Part shown: positions 33,089 to 41,143 of the stretch, in pieces | Layout of the letters: every line of letters starts with the position of its first letter | How positions within the stretch are numbered: the first letter of the stretch is position 1 | DNA from: Gemmatimonadota bacterium | GTDB lineage: Bacteria; Gemmatimonadota; Gemmatimonadetes; Longimicrobiales; Gaopeijiaceae | DNA: 46,115 nt | Direction of reading: 5' to 3' | Assembly: GCA_029863525.1 (NCBI GenBank) | Contig: JAOTVL010000009.1 | Span: forward strand, 1 to 46,115 | Program-made: the position numbers and the translations under genes | Notes under the pieces: model-generated | What the model was told of the DNA's origin: nothing | Databases searched by the model: none | What the model saw: the letters and a program-made list of their open reading frames with translations, nothing else

Positions 33089-33891
33089 CAAAAGATCCTC
33101 CAGTCGGTCCAGATGCCCATCGAGCACATGCGGACGTAGAGGTCCGTGAAGCCGACCCAGAAGAGGCTCATCCATGCGAAGAGCATGTGGCGTCGGTTCA
33201 GACAGGTGACACAGTCGTAGCCGGTCTTTCGAACGGGCCGGCCCGAGAGCCGGTTCAGCCCACCACCGACCAGGTGTCGCAATGAGTGACAACCGAGGGT
33301 GTAGCTTCCGAGCAACACGACGTTGATGGCCAGCACCAGCGAGCCGACGCCCAATCCCAGTGACTCTCCACCGTCCGGAGCCACGAACCAAAGGGCCTTG
33401 TAGGCGTCGTAGCTGAGGATCAGGAGGAAGACGAGCGCGAGGTAGAGGAAGTAGCGGTGCACGTTCTGGAGAATGAGCGGGAAGTGACGCTCTCCCAGAT
33501 AGCTGCTCCGAGGTTCGCCCACGGCACAGTTCGGCGGGTCCGCCCAAAACGCCTTGTAGTACGCACCCCGGTAGTAGTAGCACGTGAGTCGGAAGCCACC
33601 GGGTGCCCAAAGGATGAGGAACGCCGGCGAAAAGGGCATCCACCCCGGCCACCATTGCGGCCGGGCGCCGAAGAGCGCGTGTCCGGACTCACCGAAGAGC
33701 TCGGGCGAGTAGAAGGGAGAGAGATAGTTCCCGAACGTGTAATGCTCACCCTGGAACGCAGCCCACGTCGAATAGACGATGAACGCGCCGAGGCCCAGGA
33801 AGACCACAATTGGTTGAAGCCACCAGGCGTCCCGTCGCATGGTCCGGCCGAAGGGCCGAGCCATCGGTAATGCCCGTTCGGTAGTTGCCAT
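33088..33891 (-). CDS. sdhC: succinate dehydrogenase membrane anchor, Sdh1-like
   Basis: 267-residue single anchor subunit: about five membrane segments (QPIVVFLGLGAFIVYSTWAA near 27-46; YFLYLALVFLLILSYDAYKA near 147-166; GSLVLAINVVLLGSYTLG near 182-199). A long aromatic insert holds FLILWAPGGFRLTCYYYRGA then YYKAFW. Histidines that could ligate heme or form the quinone site lie in CHSLRHLVGG and LQNVHRYF. Classical Sdh has two short anchors (SdhC, SdhD); one anchor of about 270 residues paired with a 250-residue SdhB is the Sdh1 arrangement known from mycobacteria. First gene of the operon. Confidence 0.82.
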   Translation of the reverse strand: MATTERALPMARPFGRTMRRDAWWLQPIVVFLGLGAFIVYSTWAAFQGEHYTFGNYLSPFYSPELFGESGHALFGARPQWWPGWMPFSPAFLILWAPGGFRLTCYYYRGAYYKAFWADPPNCAVGEPRSSYLGERHFPLILQNVHRYFLYLALVFLLILSYDAYKALWFVAPDGGESLGLGVGSLVLAINVVLLGSYTLGCHSLRHLVGGGLNRLSGRPVRKTGYDCVTCLNRRHMLFAWMSLFWVGFTDLYVRMCSMGIWTDWRIF

Positions 33892-34222
33892 CCCAAGGAG
33901 ATCCTTCCGCGACGGCCGTCGTCGCGTCGAGAGAAGCGGAGTGCGTGAAGACGCCGGGCCTCGAGCTCGCCCGGCGAACGGGGGCGATTCTAGGTACGCG
34001 CGTGGCGAGGACGCAACCGGCTGTTACGCCCCCTCTAAAATGGTCGACAATTGCGCTGGGCCAACGACGGCCGCAGTGTGCCGGTACATCATGTTGAGAG
34101 TCGCGTGGTTCGCGTGCGCGCCGAGAAGTTAGCATCTCGGCAGGCGGATACGTAGCAGAATTTCGAAATCGTTTGGGGCCGTGCCGATGGCATCGCGCCC
34201 CGAAAGCTACAGGAGGTGAAGT
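33892..34222. promoter_or_regulatory. divergent sdh upstream region, no gene
   Basis: The 331-bp gap between sdhC (minus) and the ABM-type gene (plus) has no convincing reading frame. On the minus strand it holds a candidate sdh promoter and copy B of the two-part element (listed separately). The plus-strand side ends in a very strong Shine-Dalgarno, AGGAGGTGA (34211-34219). Confidence 0.5.
33987..34032 (-). promoter_or_regulatory. candidate sdh promoter with shared element (copy B)
   Basis: Reading the minus strand: GGGGCGTAACAGC then CGGTTGCGTC (34032-34010), identical to the two blocks at 11520-11490 but without the 8-bp spacer. TTGCGT (34016-34011) is a possible -35, and TAGAAT (33992-33987) 18 bp on is a good -10. 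Transcription would start about 80-90 bp before the sdhC ATG. Confidence 0.45.
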
Positions 34223-34576
34223 ATGGCCGATGTGCTCTCGTGGAATCTCCAATTGCGAGTGAAAGATGGTCATCTGGACGATGCCCGCACGTTGATGGCT
34301 GAAATGGTCGAAGCGACCCGAGGCGAGAAGGGCACTCTCGGCTACGAGTGGTTCCTGAGCGAAGACGGATCTGCCTGTCACATCCAGGAGCGCTTCCAGG
34401 ATTCCGAAGCGGCGCTCGCTCATCTCGGCAACTTCGGCGCGAATTTCGCAGATCGCTTCCTAGGGTGCTTCGAGCCTACTGGCCTGACCGCGTACGGTGA
34501 ACCGAGCGAGGACGCGCGGGCGGCATTGGACGGCTTCGGCGCGGCCTACCTCGGGACGCTCGGCGGCTTCAGCTAG
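34223..34576 (+). CDS. antibiotic-biosynthesis-monooxygenase (ABM) domain protein
   Basis: 117-residue ferredoxin-like ABM-fold protein, the YgiN/quinol-monooxygenase group. Landmarks: LSWNLQLRVKDGHLDDARTL, VEATRGEKGTLGYEWFLSED, HIQERFQDSEAALAHL and FEPTGLTAYGEPSEDAR. Very strong ribosome site (AGGAGGTGA, 3-4 nt before ATG), suggesting high expression. Small members of this family act as cofactor-free oxygenases or bind heme or quinones; this sequence does not decide between them. It has its own promoter region, divergent from sdh. Confidence 0.8.
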   Translation: MADVLSWNLQLRVKDGHLDDARTLMAEMVEATRGEKGTLGYEWFLSEDGSACHIQERFQDSEAALAHLGNFGANFADRFLGCFEPTGLTAYGEPSEDARAALDGFGAAYLGTLGGFS

Positions 34577-34681
34577 TCGCACCTCTCGCTTTGGATCGCG
34601 GGCGTCGTGCTCGGATGCATTCTGGGCCGCTGACAGATGGGTTGAATGGTTGTACGTGCGAGAGGCGGAAGGAGGCGAACA

Positions 34682-35275
34682 GTGAGTCGACGAGCGCTTG
34701 TTCACGCGGCGGCGATCTTGGCCCTCGCGGCCCCGGCGCAGGCCCAGGGACCGTACGCTCCGGTCGGCCTCTTCATCGGAAAGATCGAAGAGGGAGCAAG
34801 AATATTTACCCCCGCCCGGCTTCTTCCGCTGGAGCATCCAGAAGCGCTGGGACATGATTATCCGACGGTCCAACAACTACAGGGCACCGAGTTCGAAGCG
34901 TTGCTTTGGCTGGGGGCGCACGCCGGGTACCAGCTCGGCACCACCCTTCAGCGGTACCCCCGTGAGCCCTCACCCACCTGGTCCTACCGCGAGTTCCGCC
35001 CGCCGCCCGATTCGGTGGAGCTCGGCGCCGTTCCTGTGATTCGCCAGCCGCGAGGCGCATCGGGTCTCCCTGGCCTGCGGGCCGCGTTGTACGATGGCGC
35101 CGACTTGGTCCTCTTCATCGTGGACACCCGTGATCTCAGCCTGGCGGATCGCGGAATGGAGCGATCGACGGCGATGGGACTCGACCTGTCTCGCGCGGCA
35201 TTCCTCACGGCCCTCGATGCGGTCGCGAAGCGTGCAGGGGGCACTGGACTTCGTGCGATCGTCTTCGAGCGATAG
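34682..35275 (+). CDS. secreted protein, unknown function
   Basis: 197 residues from GTG 34682, with GGAGG 6 nt upstream. Clean signal peptide (RRALVHAAAILALAAPAQAQ). The mature part includes VGLFIGKIEEGARIFTPARL, a Trp/Tyr/Pro-rich middle (SPTWSYREFRPPPDSVE) and a C-terminal block LYDGADLVLFIVDTRDLSLA with FLTALDAVAKRAGGTG. No cysteine pair, heme or metal site, so no enzymatic claim. It is followed about 120 bp later by a terminator-like hairpin that may end this transcript. Confidence 0.65.
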   Translation: MSRRALVHAAAILALAAPAQAQGPYAPVGLFIGKIEEGARIFTPARLLPLEHPEALGHDYPTVQQLQGTEFEALLWLGAHAGYQLGTTLQRYPREPSPTWSYREFRPPPDSVELGAVPVIRQPRGASGLPGLRAALYDGADLVLFIVDTRDLSLADRGMERSTAMGLDLSRAAFLTALDAVAKRAGGTGLRAIVFER

Positions 35276-35396
35276 CTCGGAAGGTGCGTGCCTCCGATCC
35301 GCTGACGTCGGTCGGGAACCATGCGAACGGGACACACCCTTCACGACAAACTAGATCCTGGCGATTCGCGCTCGAGGCGCCACATCTTGATAGGGT

Positions 35397-35437
35397 CCCC
35401 CCAGGCTGACTCATCTGATAGCCTGGGGGATTTTTCT
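35397..35437 (+). terminator. terminator-like hairpin directly before a start codon
   Basis: CCCCCAGGCT (35398-35407) pairs with AGCCTGGGGG (35420-35429): a perfect 10-bp stem with a 12-base loop, then ATTTTT (35430-35435). That is a textbook Rho-independent terminator. The response-regulator ATG is only two bases later (35438), and the GGGGG of the 3' arm is its only Shine-Dalgarno-like sequence. It may end the upstream gene, act as an attenuator, or hide the ribosome site. Confidence 0.75.
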
Positions 35438-35899
35438 ATGCGCCCATGTGGGCCGACCCTTCTGGTCGTGGAAGACCTCGAGGACCAGGCCGCCCTGGTC
35501 GGGATCGCAGCGCGCAGGGCGCATCCGGGTCTCGAGGTGCAGACGGCCTCACACGGTGGCGAGGCCATCGCCTATTTGTCCGGCCAAGCCCCGTTCGCCG
35601 ATCGTAGCCGGCACCCGTGGCCCGACCTCGTCTTGCTCGACCTCTTCATGCCGGACGTCGACGGATTCGCGGTCCTCGAGTGGATCAAGGCGCTCCCGCG
35701 GCCGCTCGGCATACCCGTGGTCGTGTTGACCGCCTCGGTGAGCGACGAGGACGAGGCGAGGGCGCTGGCGTTGGGTGCGGAGTCGGTGCACCGAAAGCCC
35801 GTTCAGATTTCCGAGCTGGGGAACGTCGTCCGGGACATCGTGCTCAAGTGGATCGGTCGCGAAGAGATCATCTCCAGACACATTTGGGAGATGGGCTGA
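35438..35899 (+). CDS. REC-only response regulator (Rcp1/CheY-like)
   Basis: 153-residue receiver domain without an output domain. Acidic pocket E12/D13, phospho-acceptor Asp68 in LVLLDLFMPDVDG, switch Thr98 in VVVLTASVSDEDE, and Lys120 in HRKPVQISELG are all present, so it should be phosphorylated normally. The insert SGQAPFADRSRHPWP before the Asp is typical of the Rcp1/CheY-like regulators paired with phytochrome or hybrid kinases. No kinase is nearby. The start follows the hairpin described at 35397-35437, so translation control may be unusual. Confidence 0.88.
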   Translation: MRPCGPTLLVVEDLEDQAALVGIAARRAHPGLEVQTASHGGEAIAYLSGQAPFADRSRHPWPDLVLLDLFMPDVDGFAVLEWIKALPRPLGIPVVVLTASVSDEDEARALALGAESVHRKPVQISELGNVVRDIVLKWIGREEIISRHIWEMG

Positions 35900-35937
35900 G
35901 CGTATGTGCCAGGGGAGCCGGCGGCTATCTTTCTCAC

Positions 35938-36315
35938 ATGAAAACACGGGTCGTTTTGCTCACGCTGAGCGCCGTTGGATGCGTCAGTGTGAGTAAGTCG
36001 GTCCTCATGGACCGGTCGAACCATCCCCTCCCCCGACAGGACGTCCAGGTGCTGCTGCCCGGCGACAGCATACCGGCCTCATGCGAGCGCGTAGCCTTGC
36101 TCCATGCATCCGGGCCCGAGGGCCTCACGGACGAGGGGGACATGTGGAACAAGCTACGCGAGGAGTCCGGCAAGCTGGGCGCCAACGTCGTCTTCATTGG
36201 AGAGATCCAAGACCCCGGCACGGGTGAGCGGGTCGTAAGCGCCCTATTCGGAACGGAGTCGGACCGGGACGCGGACGCCATCGCGCTCTGGTGCCCGAGC
36301 GGAATTCGCGACTGA
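35938..36315 (+). CDS. small lipoprotein with DUF4156-like features
   Basis: 125 residues; lipobox LSAVGC at about residue 15 marks a lipoprotein. The mature part has DVQVLLPGDSIPASCERVAL, then KLREESGKLGANVVFIGEI, which recalls periplasmic lipoproteins of the DUF4156 (RcsF-like) type, where a cysteine after the early strand is usual. The final WCPSG gives a possible disulfide partner for SCERV. No operon partner. Moderate confidence that it is real; weak confidence on the family. Confidence 0.65.
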   Translation: MKTRVVLLTLSAVGCVSVSKSVLMDRSNHPLPRQDVQVLLPGDSIPASCERVALLHASGPEGLTDEGDMWNKLREESGKLGANVVFIGEIQDPGTGERVVSALFGTESDRDADAIALWCPSGIRD

Positions 36316-36345
36316 GATACCGGAAGCCGCCGGCGCCGCGTGACT

Positions 36346-36385
36346 GAAAAACAAAGAGGCCGGTGCGGATGTCCGCACCGGCCTC
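36346..36385 (-). terminator. strong Rho-independent terminator
   Basis: A 14-bp perfect inverted repeat (36356-36369 with 36372-36385, arms GAGGCCGGTGCGGA/TCCGCACCGGCCTC) has a TG centre. On the minus strand it is followed by TTTGTTTTT (36355-36347). It ends the proline-rich secreted protein gene and may also stop plus-strand transcripts from the lipoprotein gene. Confidence 0.85.
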
Positions 36386-36420
36386 CGTTAGGGTCACCGG
36401 GCCTGCGTGCCGCGCTCTGG

Positions 36421-36783
36421 CTACGGCGTGCAGGGGAGCTGAATCGGTACGCCCCCGATGATCACGGTCTGGGGCTCGCAAGGCTCGGGGTCCGGCTCGG
36501 GGTCGGGGAGCGGGTCCGGCTCGGGGTCGGGGAGCGGGTCCGGCTCGGCCTCCGGGGGTGGCTCGGGTGCGGACTCCGCAGGCTGGCGCGTCCGTTCGAT
36601 TCCAAGAGGCAGGGCCTTCCCTTCCGGTCGGTTCGCCATACCCGGGGGCATCGACTGCGCCCGGGCGTTCGCCGACGCGGCCGCGGCTCGGTCGGGCCTA
36701 CGGCTCTGTGCCTCGACGGCGTCCGGGCTGAGAGCCAGGGGCGCCATGAAGAGCGCCACGGTCAGCATCGTTGTCTTCAACAT
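36421..36783 (-). CDS. secreted Pro/Asp/Glu-rich repeat protein
   Basis: 120 residues from ATG 36783, with AGGAGG 7 nt upstream. The signal peptide (LTVALFMAPLALSPDAVEAQ) is followed by a Ala/Arg-rich linker and then an acidic proline repeat of the form PDPLPDPEPDPLPDPEP, encoded by 24-bp tandem repeats. The end (VIIGGVPIQLPCTP) has one of two cysteines, with CEPQ just before it, so a small disulfide loop is possible. No enzymatic motif; a periplasmic spacer or metal-binding acidic peptide is speculative. Followed by a strong terminator. Confidence 0.6.
   Translation of the reverse strand: MLKTTMLTVALFMAPLALSPDAVEAQSRRPDRAAAASANARAQSMPPGMANRPEGKALPLGIERTRQPAESAPEPPPEAEPDPLPDPEPDPLPDPEPDPEPCEPQTVIIGGVPIQLPCTP
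36494..36541. repeat. 24-bp tandem repeat, two full copies
   Basis: The unit GGCTCGGGGTCGGGGAGCGGGTCC repeats exactly at 36494-36517 and 36518-36541, with partial units on both sides. Being a multiple of three, it adds eight residues (PDP-rich) per copy without breaking the frame, so copy number could vary between strains. Confidence 0.85.
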
Positions 36784-37121
36784 TGAGGGCCTCCTGAAGT
36801 GCTTCGGGCCTACCGTTCCTCGGTTTTTCTGCCCATTTCGGTACAGGAGCCGTGCCATCGCGCCCGAGTCCGGCCGCAGAACCGCCTCCGATTCGCGAAA
36901 AGCGCGTGGTTCAGCGGCATCCGCAACGTCGGCCCTCCACACCCACCATCGTCGCGACGGCGTGGCCCGGAAGGGTCTTTCTCCCTGGTTTCGGCAAGTC
37001 GTGCCGCCCATGACCATTCGGTACCGGCGAGCTCCGGGCCGAGCTCCGGGGCCCCACGCCCTCCGTGATCGTAGCGGGCTCGACACGCGTTCGCTTCAAC
37101 GTGCCAGCGATCGAGCCCCTC
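36784..37121. other. 338-bp gap between two minus-strand genes
   Basis: I see no convincing gene. It has the ribosome site of the Pro-rich gene near its left end, a short AT-rich stretch (GGTTTTTCTG, about 36821-36830) and a TTCGCGAA palindrome (36892-36899). No promoter pair is good enough to call. Plus-strand frames here are low-complexity shadows. Confidence 0.4.
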
Positions 37122-38312
37122 TCAGTCGATCATGATCTCGCGGGTCACCTGACCGTTGCTCTCCCAGTAGGTGATCTTCTGAGCGAGGCGCGGGTCGTCG
37201 GGCTCGGGTTGAATCTCACCATCGGTCGAAATCGCGCGCGAGACGACCGTGTGCGCGCCGGGTGCGGCATCCCACTCCAGCTGCCAGAACGTCCAGCTGT
37301 TCGTGTCTCCGCGGCCTTCGCCGAGCTCAGCCAGGCGCCACGGGCCGTCGTCGATCCTGACCTCGACGCGATCGATGGGCGCGCCCCAGGCCGCCCCGTG
37401 AATGCGGTACCCCGCCCCGGTCCGCACGACTTTTGCCGCGATGGAATTCACGTTCATCCGACCCACCGACGTCTCCGCCCAGACCGCTGCGTCGTCGGGT
37501 CCCTCCTGGCGCAGCGTGACGTAGTCGCGCGCCATGAACTTTCCCATGAAGCGAGAGTCGCGCACCTCGATCCGCTCGAGCCACTTCACGTGCGCGACGC
37601 CGTACCAACCGGGAACGATGAGCCGGAGCGGAAAACCGTTCCCGACGGGAAGCGGTTGACCGTTGACCTCGTACGCAAGCAGCAGATCTTCCGACATCGC
37701 GTCGTCGAGGGAGAGACTGCGCGCGAAGTTCTGCGTGACCTCGATATCGCGAATGGTCTCCTGGCCGGTATCGGCACCGAAAAAGACGACCTCGATCCCG
37801 TCGGGCCGAACGCCGACATCGGAAAGGAGTGGGGCTAGTGGGGTCCCGGTCCACGTCGCGTTGTGGACGGCGCCCATGAAGCGGGCGCCGAAGCCGCGGT
37901 TGCCGGCGCACTCGAGGACGCACGTGACGTTGCGCCGAGGCCGCGCCCGCACGTCGTCGAGCGAGAGATGCAAGGGTCGGTCGACGAGTCCCGACACCTC
38001 CAAGGACCAAGTCTCCGCGTCCAGCTCCGGAGTCCCGTAGTGGCCGACGGTGAAGAGATCTTCCGTCGGGGTCACCCAGGACGTGAGCGCCTGCCAATCG
38101 AGCGTATTGGCGCCTCCGCGCCCCGTCGGCGCGTTCGTCCACGGCACCACCGCCTCCTGTGAGCCAGCGGAGGCCAACCCGTGCAGGACGTCGGCGGGAA
38201 AGAGCGCCGCGCCCGCGGCCAAGGCGCTACACCGTGAGACCGCCTCTCGTCGGGAGATGTCTCGAGGGCGGCTCTCCGCCCGGTCCTTCTGCGTATCCGA
38301 TGAACGGGTCAT
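37122..38312 (-). CDS. sulfite-oxidase-family molybdenum enzyme, Tat-exported
   Basis: Sulfite oxidase/YedY-like molybdopterin enzyme. 396 residues from ATG 38312 (ATG 38357 adds 15). A twin-arginine-like signal (DISRREAVSRCSALAAGAAL) implies export as a folded holoenzyme. The Mo-cofactor domain has VTCVLECAGNRGFG, where Cys135 is the expected Mo ligand with nearby Arg139. GFPLRLIVPGWYGVAHVKWL is the conserved second block. The C-terminal Ig-like dimerisation domain (residues about 290-396) ends VTREIMID. No heme domain is attached, so a separate cytochrome would take the electrons; sulfite as substrate is the family default only. Confidence 0.88.
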   Translation of the reverse strand: MTRSSDTQKDRAESRPRDISRREAVSRCSALAAGAALFPADVLHGLASAGSQEAVVPWTNAPTGRGGANTLDWQALTSWVTPTEDLFTVGHYGTPELDAETWSLEVSGLVDRPLHLSLDDVRARPRRNVTCVLECAGNRGFGARFMGAVHNATWTGTPLAPLLSDVGVRPDGIEVVFFGADTGQETIRDIEVTQNFARSLSLDDAMSEDLLLAYEVNGQPLPVGNGFPLRLIVPGWYGVAHVKWLERIEVRDSRFMGKFMARDYVTLRQEGPDDAAVWAETSVGRMNVNSIAAKVVRTGAGYRIHGAAWGAPIDRVEVRIDDGPWRLAELGEGRGDTNSWTFWQLEWDAAPGAHTVVSRAISTDGEIQPEPDDPRLAQKITYWESNGQVTREIMID

Positions 38313-38532
38313 TGTCGTGTCCCCCAAGGCGCGGGCGGTGAACGAAGTGAGCGGCAAGATGGGCGGCTTCCCTCCGGTGGGACAAGCGACATTGTGACCC
38401 AGGCCGGGAGCAGAGCACCAATGGCCACTTTCGCGCTGCGGGAATGGTCCAAGCGGAGACCATGGGACTCATGCGATCGGGCACACTCCGGCTCAAATGG
38501 GGTCAACACCTCCCCAAGCCCCCGAGCCCTCC

Positions 38533-39549
38533 ATGATTCGCAGCGTACGACTCACGCTTTCGCTCCTGCTCGGCGCAGCCGGTGGCGCTCCCACGCTCGG
38601 CGTGGCTCAGGTGCAGCCACCCGCGCCGGTCCTTGCGGTCGACTTCTCCAGGGGGCTCGAAGGCTGGCGGCGGCAGCGACTAGACCGCCGGTCCACCGAA
38701 TACCGCGTGGTTCAGACCGATCACGGCCAGGTTCTCGCGTCCGCGAGCCGCGGATCCGCGGGGGCGCTGGTCATGCCGCTTCCCGATGGCCCGACCCAGG
38801 TCGGGCGCGTCTCATGGGCGTGGTCCGTGCACAAGAGCCTTACGGAGAACGTTCACGAACGAGAGAAACGCGGAGACGACTACGCCGCCCGCGTCATGGT
38901 GCTCTTCGGTGACGTCGAGCTGTCCGAGCGCTCCCGGGCCATCGCATACAGCTGGGCAGGCAACGAGCCCGTGGGGAGCATCTATCCGAACCCGAGCCTC
39001 TCTCAGGTCCGAACGATCGTTCTCAGAAGCGGGGACGTGGACGCCGGACGGTGGATTGCCGAAGAGCGTGACGTCGAAGCCGACTACCGAGCCGCGTTCG
39101 GGGAGCCCGCGCCCCCTGTCGCGGCGATCGCGATCGTCGTGGACACCGACGACACCGGCGCGAACGCGCATGCCTGGTTCGACGACTTGAAGCTCTTCGC
39201 GACCGACACAACGGGAGCCGGCAGGGACGTAGGGCGCGTCATCGACCCGGAGGTACCTCAGAACCAGGCGTCAGGCATGCCCGCCTGGACGAGCTCGCCG
39301 AGATTCACGGCGTGGATGCCCGTCTCCTGCGCGATCTCAGCGGTGAACGGGGAGGTCCGAAAGCTGCGGACCACGATGTGGGCGGTGGGGTGTCGTCGCC
39401 CCACGGCCAACGCCGCCTGGAGGTTCGTCCCGTCCGACCCCGCTCCAAAGATGATGACCGGATCGTTCCGGTCCACGTCGACCTCGGCTCGAATCCTTCG
39501 CCAGGTGTCCGGGTCCAGGGCGTCGCCGTCGACCACGACGCGGACGTAG
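38533..39549 (+). CDS. DUF3047 secreted protein with antisense read-on C-terminus
   Basis: Starts at ATG 38533 with a signal peptide (LTLSLLLGAAGGAPTLGVAQ). Residues about 40-230 match the DUF3047 family: TEYRVVQTDHGQVLASASRG, VSWAWSVHKSLTENVHEREK, DDYAARVMVLFGD, and the closing ANAHAWFDDLKLF, where the family normally ends. The frame stays open for another 100 residues that read antisense to the convergent channel gene and look like shadow sequence (292-bp overlap). In the neighbouring frame stop codons lie at 39188 and 39230, so a single-base indel may have removed the true end. Function of DUF3047 unknown. Confidence 0.75.
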   Translation: MIRSVRLTLSLLLGAAGGAPTLGVAQVQPPAPVLAVDFSRGLEGWRRQRLDRRSTEYRVVQTDHGQVLASASRGSAGALVMPLPDGPTQVGRVSWAWSVHKSLTENVHEREKRGDDYAARVMVLFGDVELSERSRAIAYSWAGNEPVGSIYPNPSLSQVRTIVLRSGDVDAGRWIAEERDVEADYRAAFGEPAPPVAAIAIVVDTDDTGANAHAWFDDLKLFATDTTGAGRDVGRVIDPEVPQNQASGMPAWTSSPRFTAWMPVSCAISAVNGEVRKLRTTMWAVGCRRPTANAAWRFVPSDPAPKMMTGSFRSTSTSARILRQVSGSRASPSTTTRT

Positions 39550-40544
39550 TCGGAGGAAAATCCCGGCTCTTCTTCGAACGTGCGGGCGTGCCGGGTCGCC
39601 TGCTCGTCGAGAATCACGACGGGTCCGAAGCTCCCCGACGCGTGCCGCTGGAGCTGGTCCAGCACCGTTCGGCCGAACCGGCCGAAGCCCGCGAGCACCA
39701 CCGGGTCGCGGTAGCTCGTGTTTTGGAACCGGGCGGCCAGGTGCTCCTTCACGAGATGGCGTGCGGCGAACTCATGGCCGTTGAAGATCTCCGAGGCATG
39801 GGCGACGCTCGAGCCGGCGGTCTCGCGCAGGAAGCCGAGATCCGAGACGTGGACCACGACCCGTCCGGCCAGATCAGGCGCGCGTCGCAAGATCTTCGCC
39901 GCGGCGTCCAAGTTGGTGAAGTCGTCACCCGTGAGCAGAAGAACGCGGTGTGCTCGGTCCAGACGCAGCTCATCGAGCGCTTTGTCGCGTGTGATGTCCC
40001 CGCGGACGATGATCGCCCGATGCAGGTCCCGCAGCTCGTTCATGAAGGCCGTCTCCGACTGGAGCTCGACGACGACGATTTCTTTTCGCGGGTGCCGCTG
40101 GCGGAGCTTTCGGACATAAAGGACCGTGAGTCGGCCGGCCCCCGCGACCACGACGTGCCCCGCCAGGGGGCGTACACGAAGCTTGAGCGGTCCGAACAAC
40201 CGTAGCGCCGTCTCGATGATCGCGAACGCGGTGATGATCGGCGCGGCGAAATAGGCGAACCAAAGCAGTGATCGCGCGGGGGCGGGACCGCCGATCGGTG
40301 TGCCGATGTCCAGCCCACCGAGAACGAAGAGGCCGAGCGCATAATAGGCGCGCTCGGCCAGGCCCACCCCGACCAGATCCCTTTCGGAGACGCCGACGCC
40401 GAGTGAGAGCCCCACGACGGCGGCGAGGTAGACCGCAACGAAGGCGAGCGCGCGCCACACGAAGGGCCTCGACAGGAACCTACGGGCGCGCCCTCCAGCG
40501 TCGACGCGGTCGTCCACCGCGGGGCGATCCAATTCGGAGTTCAT
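39258..40544 (-). CDS. TrkA-type ion channel with tandem RCK domains
   Basis: 428 residues from ATG 40544. Two or three N-terminal membrane segments ([55 protein letters not shown]) precede two Rossmann-like RCK units: [18 protein letters not shown] with VELQSE, and [19 protein letters not shown] with [12 protein letters not shown], then a third nucleotide-like loop, [17 protein letters not shown]. The canonical K+ filter TVGYG is not seen; [10 protein letters not shown] occupies the pore position. It is therefore a K+-channel-like or regulatory TrkA protein of uncertain selectivity. Its 3' end overlaps the DUF3047 frame. Confidence 0.82.
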   Translation of the reverse strand: MNSELDRPAVDDRVDAGGRARRFLSRPFVWRALAFVAVYLAAVVGLSLGVGVSERDLVGVGLAERAYYALGLFVLGGLDIGTPIGGPAPARSLLWFAYFAAPIITAFAIIETALRLFGPLKLRVRPLAGHVVVAGAGRLTVLYVRKLRQRHPRKEIVVVELQSETAFMNELRDLHRAIIVRGDITRDKALDELRLDRAHRVLLLTGDDFTNLDAAAKILRRAPDLAGRVVVHVSDLGFLRETAGSSVAHASEIFNGHEFAARHLVKEHLAARFQNTSYRDPVVLAGFGRFGRTVLDQLQRHASGSFGPVVILDEQATRHARTFEEEPGFSSDYVRVVVDGDALDPDTWRRIRAEVDVDRNDPVIIFGAGSDGTNLQAALAVGRRHPTAHIVVRSFRTSPFTAEIAQETGIHAVNLGELVQAGMPDAWF

Positions 40545-40591
40545 CCGTGGCCCGAAGGCTGGAAGGGCGTCCACACCATCTCGTCGGTCAC

Positions 40592-40927
40592 CTACTTCTT
40601 CTTCTTCGCCCGCTTCCGCTTCTTCGGCTCGGGAAGGGCCCTGGTGGTGATGCGGACGAGCTCGCTGAGCCACTCCGAATCGTCCATGCGGGCGCCGATG
40701 AGGAAGCTCGGCTTTGCGCCCGGATACGGCGGCGCTTCCGTCACGTCCCCAATGAACGCCCGCCCCTCCTCGGTCGGCTTGATGAAAAGCTGATTGTCAC
40801 AGACGACCGCGAACATCTTGCCATGACTGTAGAGCCCGTACTCCCCGAACATCTTCTTGTACGTGACGTCGCAGTCTGTTTCGATTCGATCGACTACGTG
40901 GTCGACGAAGCTCTGGTCCGATCCCAT
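40592..40927 (-). CDS. TfoX N-terminal-domain protein
   Basis: 111 residues from ATG 40927, soluble. The fold of the TfoX N-terminal domain is recognisable: [20 protein letters not shown] then [20 protein letters not shown], as in the single-domain TfoX/YccR-like proteins. The C-terminus is a run of lysines and arginines ([10 protein letters not shown]), suggesting contact with nucleic acid. Full-length TfoX induces competence genes in gammaproteobacteria; that role cannot be carried over to an isolated N-domain. 47 bp separate it from the channel gene downstream. Confidence 0.8.
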   Translation of the reverse strand: MGSDQSFVDHVVDRIETDCDVTYKKMFGEYGLYSHGKMFAVVCDNQLFIKPTEEGRAFIGDVTEAPPYPGAKPSFLIGARMDDSEWLSELVRITTRALPEPKKRKRAKKKK

Positions 40928-41143
40928 GTCTCCTCCCTGAGTGCCGCCACCCCCTCCGAGGTCAGAGGGGCCGGGGATGACGACAGTATAGGTCGAGCAG
41001 TCTCCGGGTCGCACACGGCCAGCTGCCACACGGGCTGGCTGCTCGGTCTACCCGGCCCCCGCGACGGATTCCGCCGTGACGCGGGACCGAATCCCGAAAC
41101 CGAGGGTTGGAACCTTCGTCGACCGGCACAGGAGTATGGTTTC

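Noticed and set aside
33089-33655. N-terminal extension of SdhA
   Set aside because: The open frame runs into the sdhC gene; ATG 33088 overlaps the sdhC stop and begins the standard SdhA sequence.
36458-37135. 225-codon plus-strand frame
   Set aside because: Its SGSGSGSG repeat is the complement of the Pro/Asp repeat gene; the remainder covers a non-coding gap and lacks a ribosome site.
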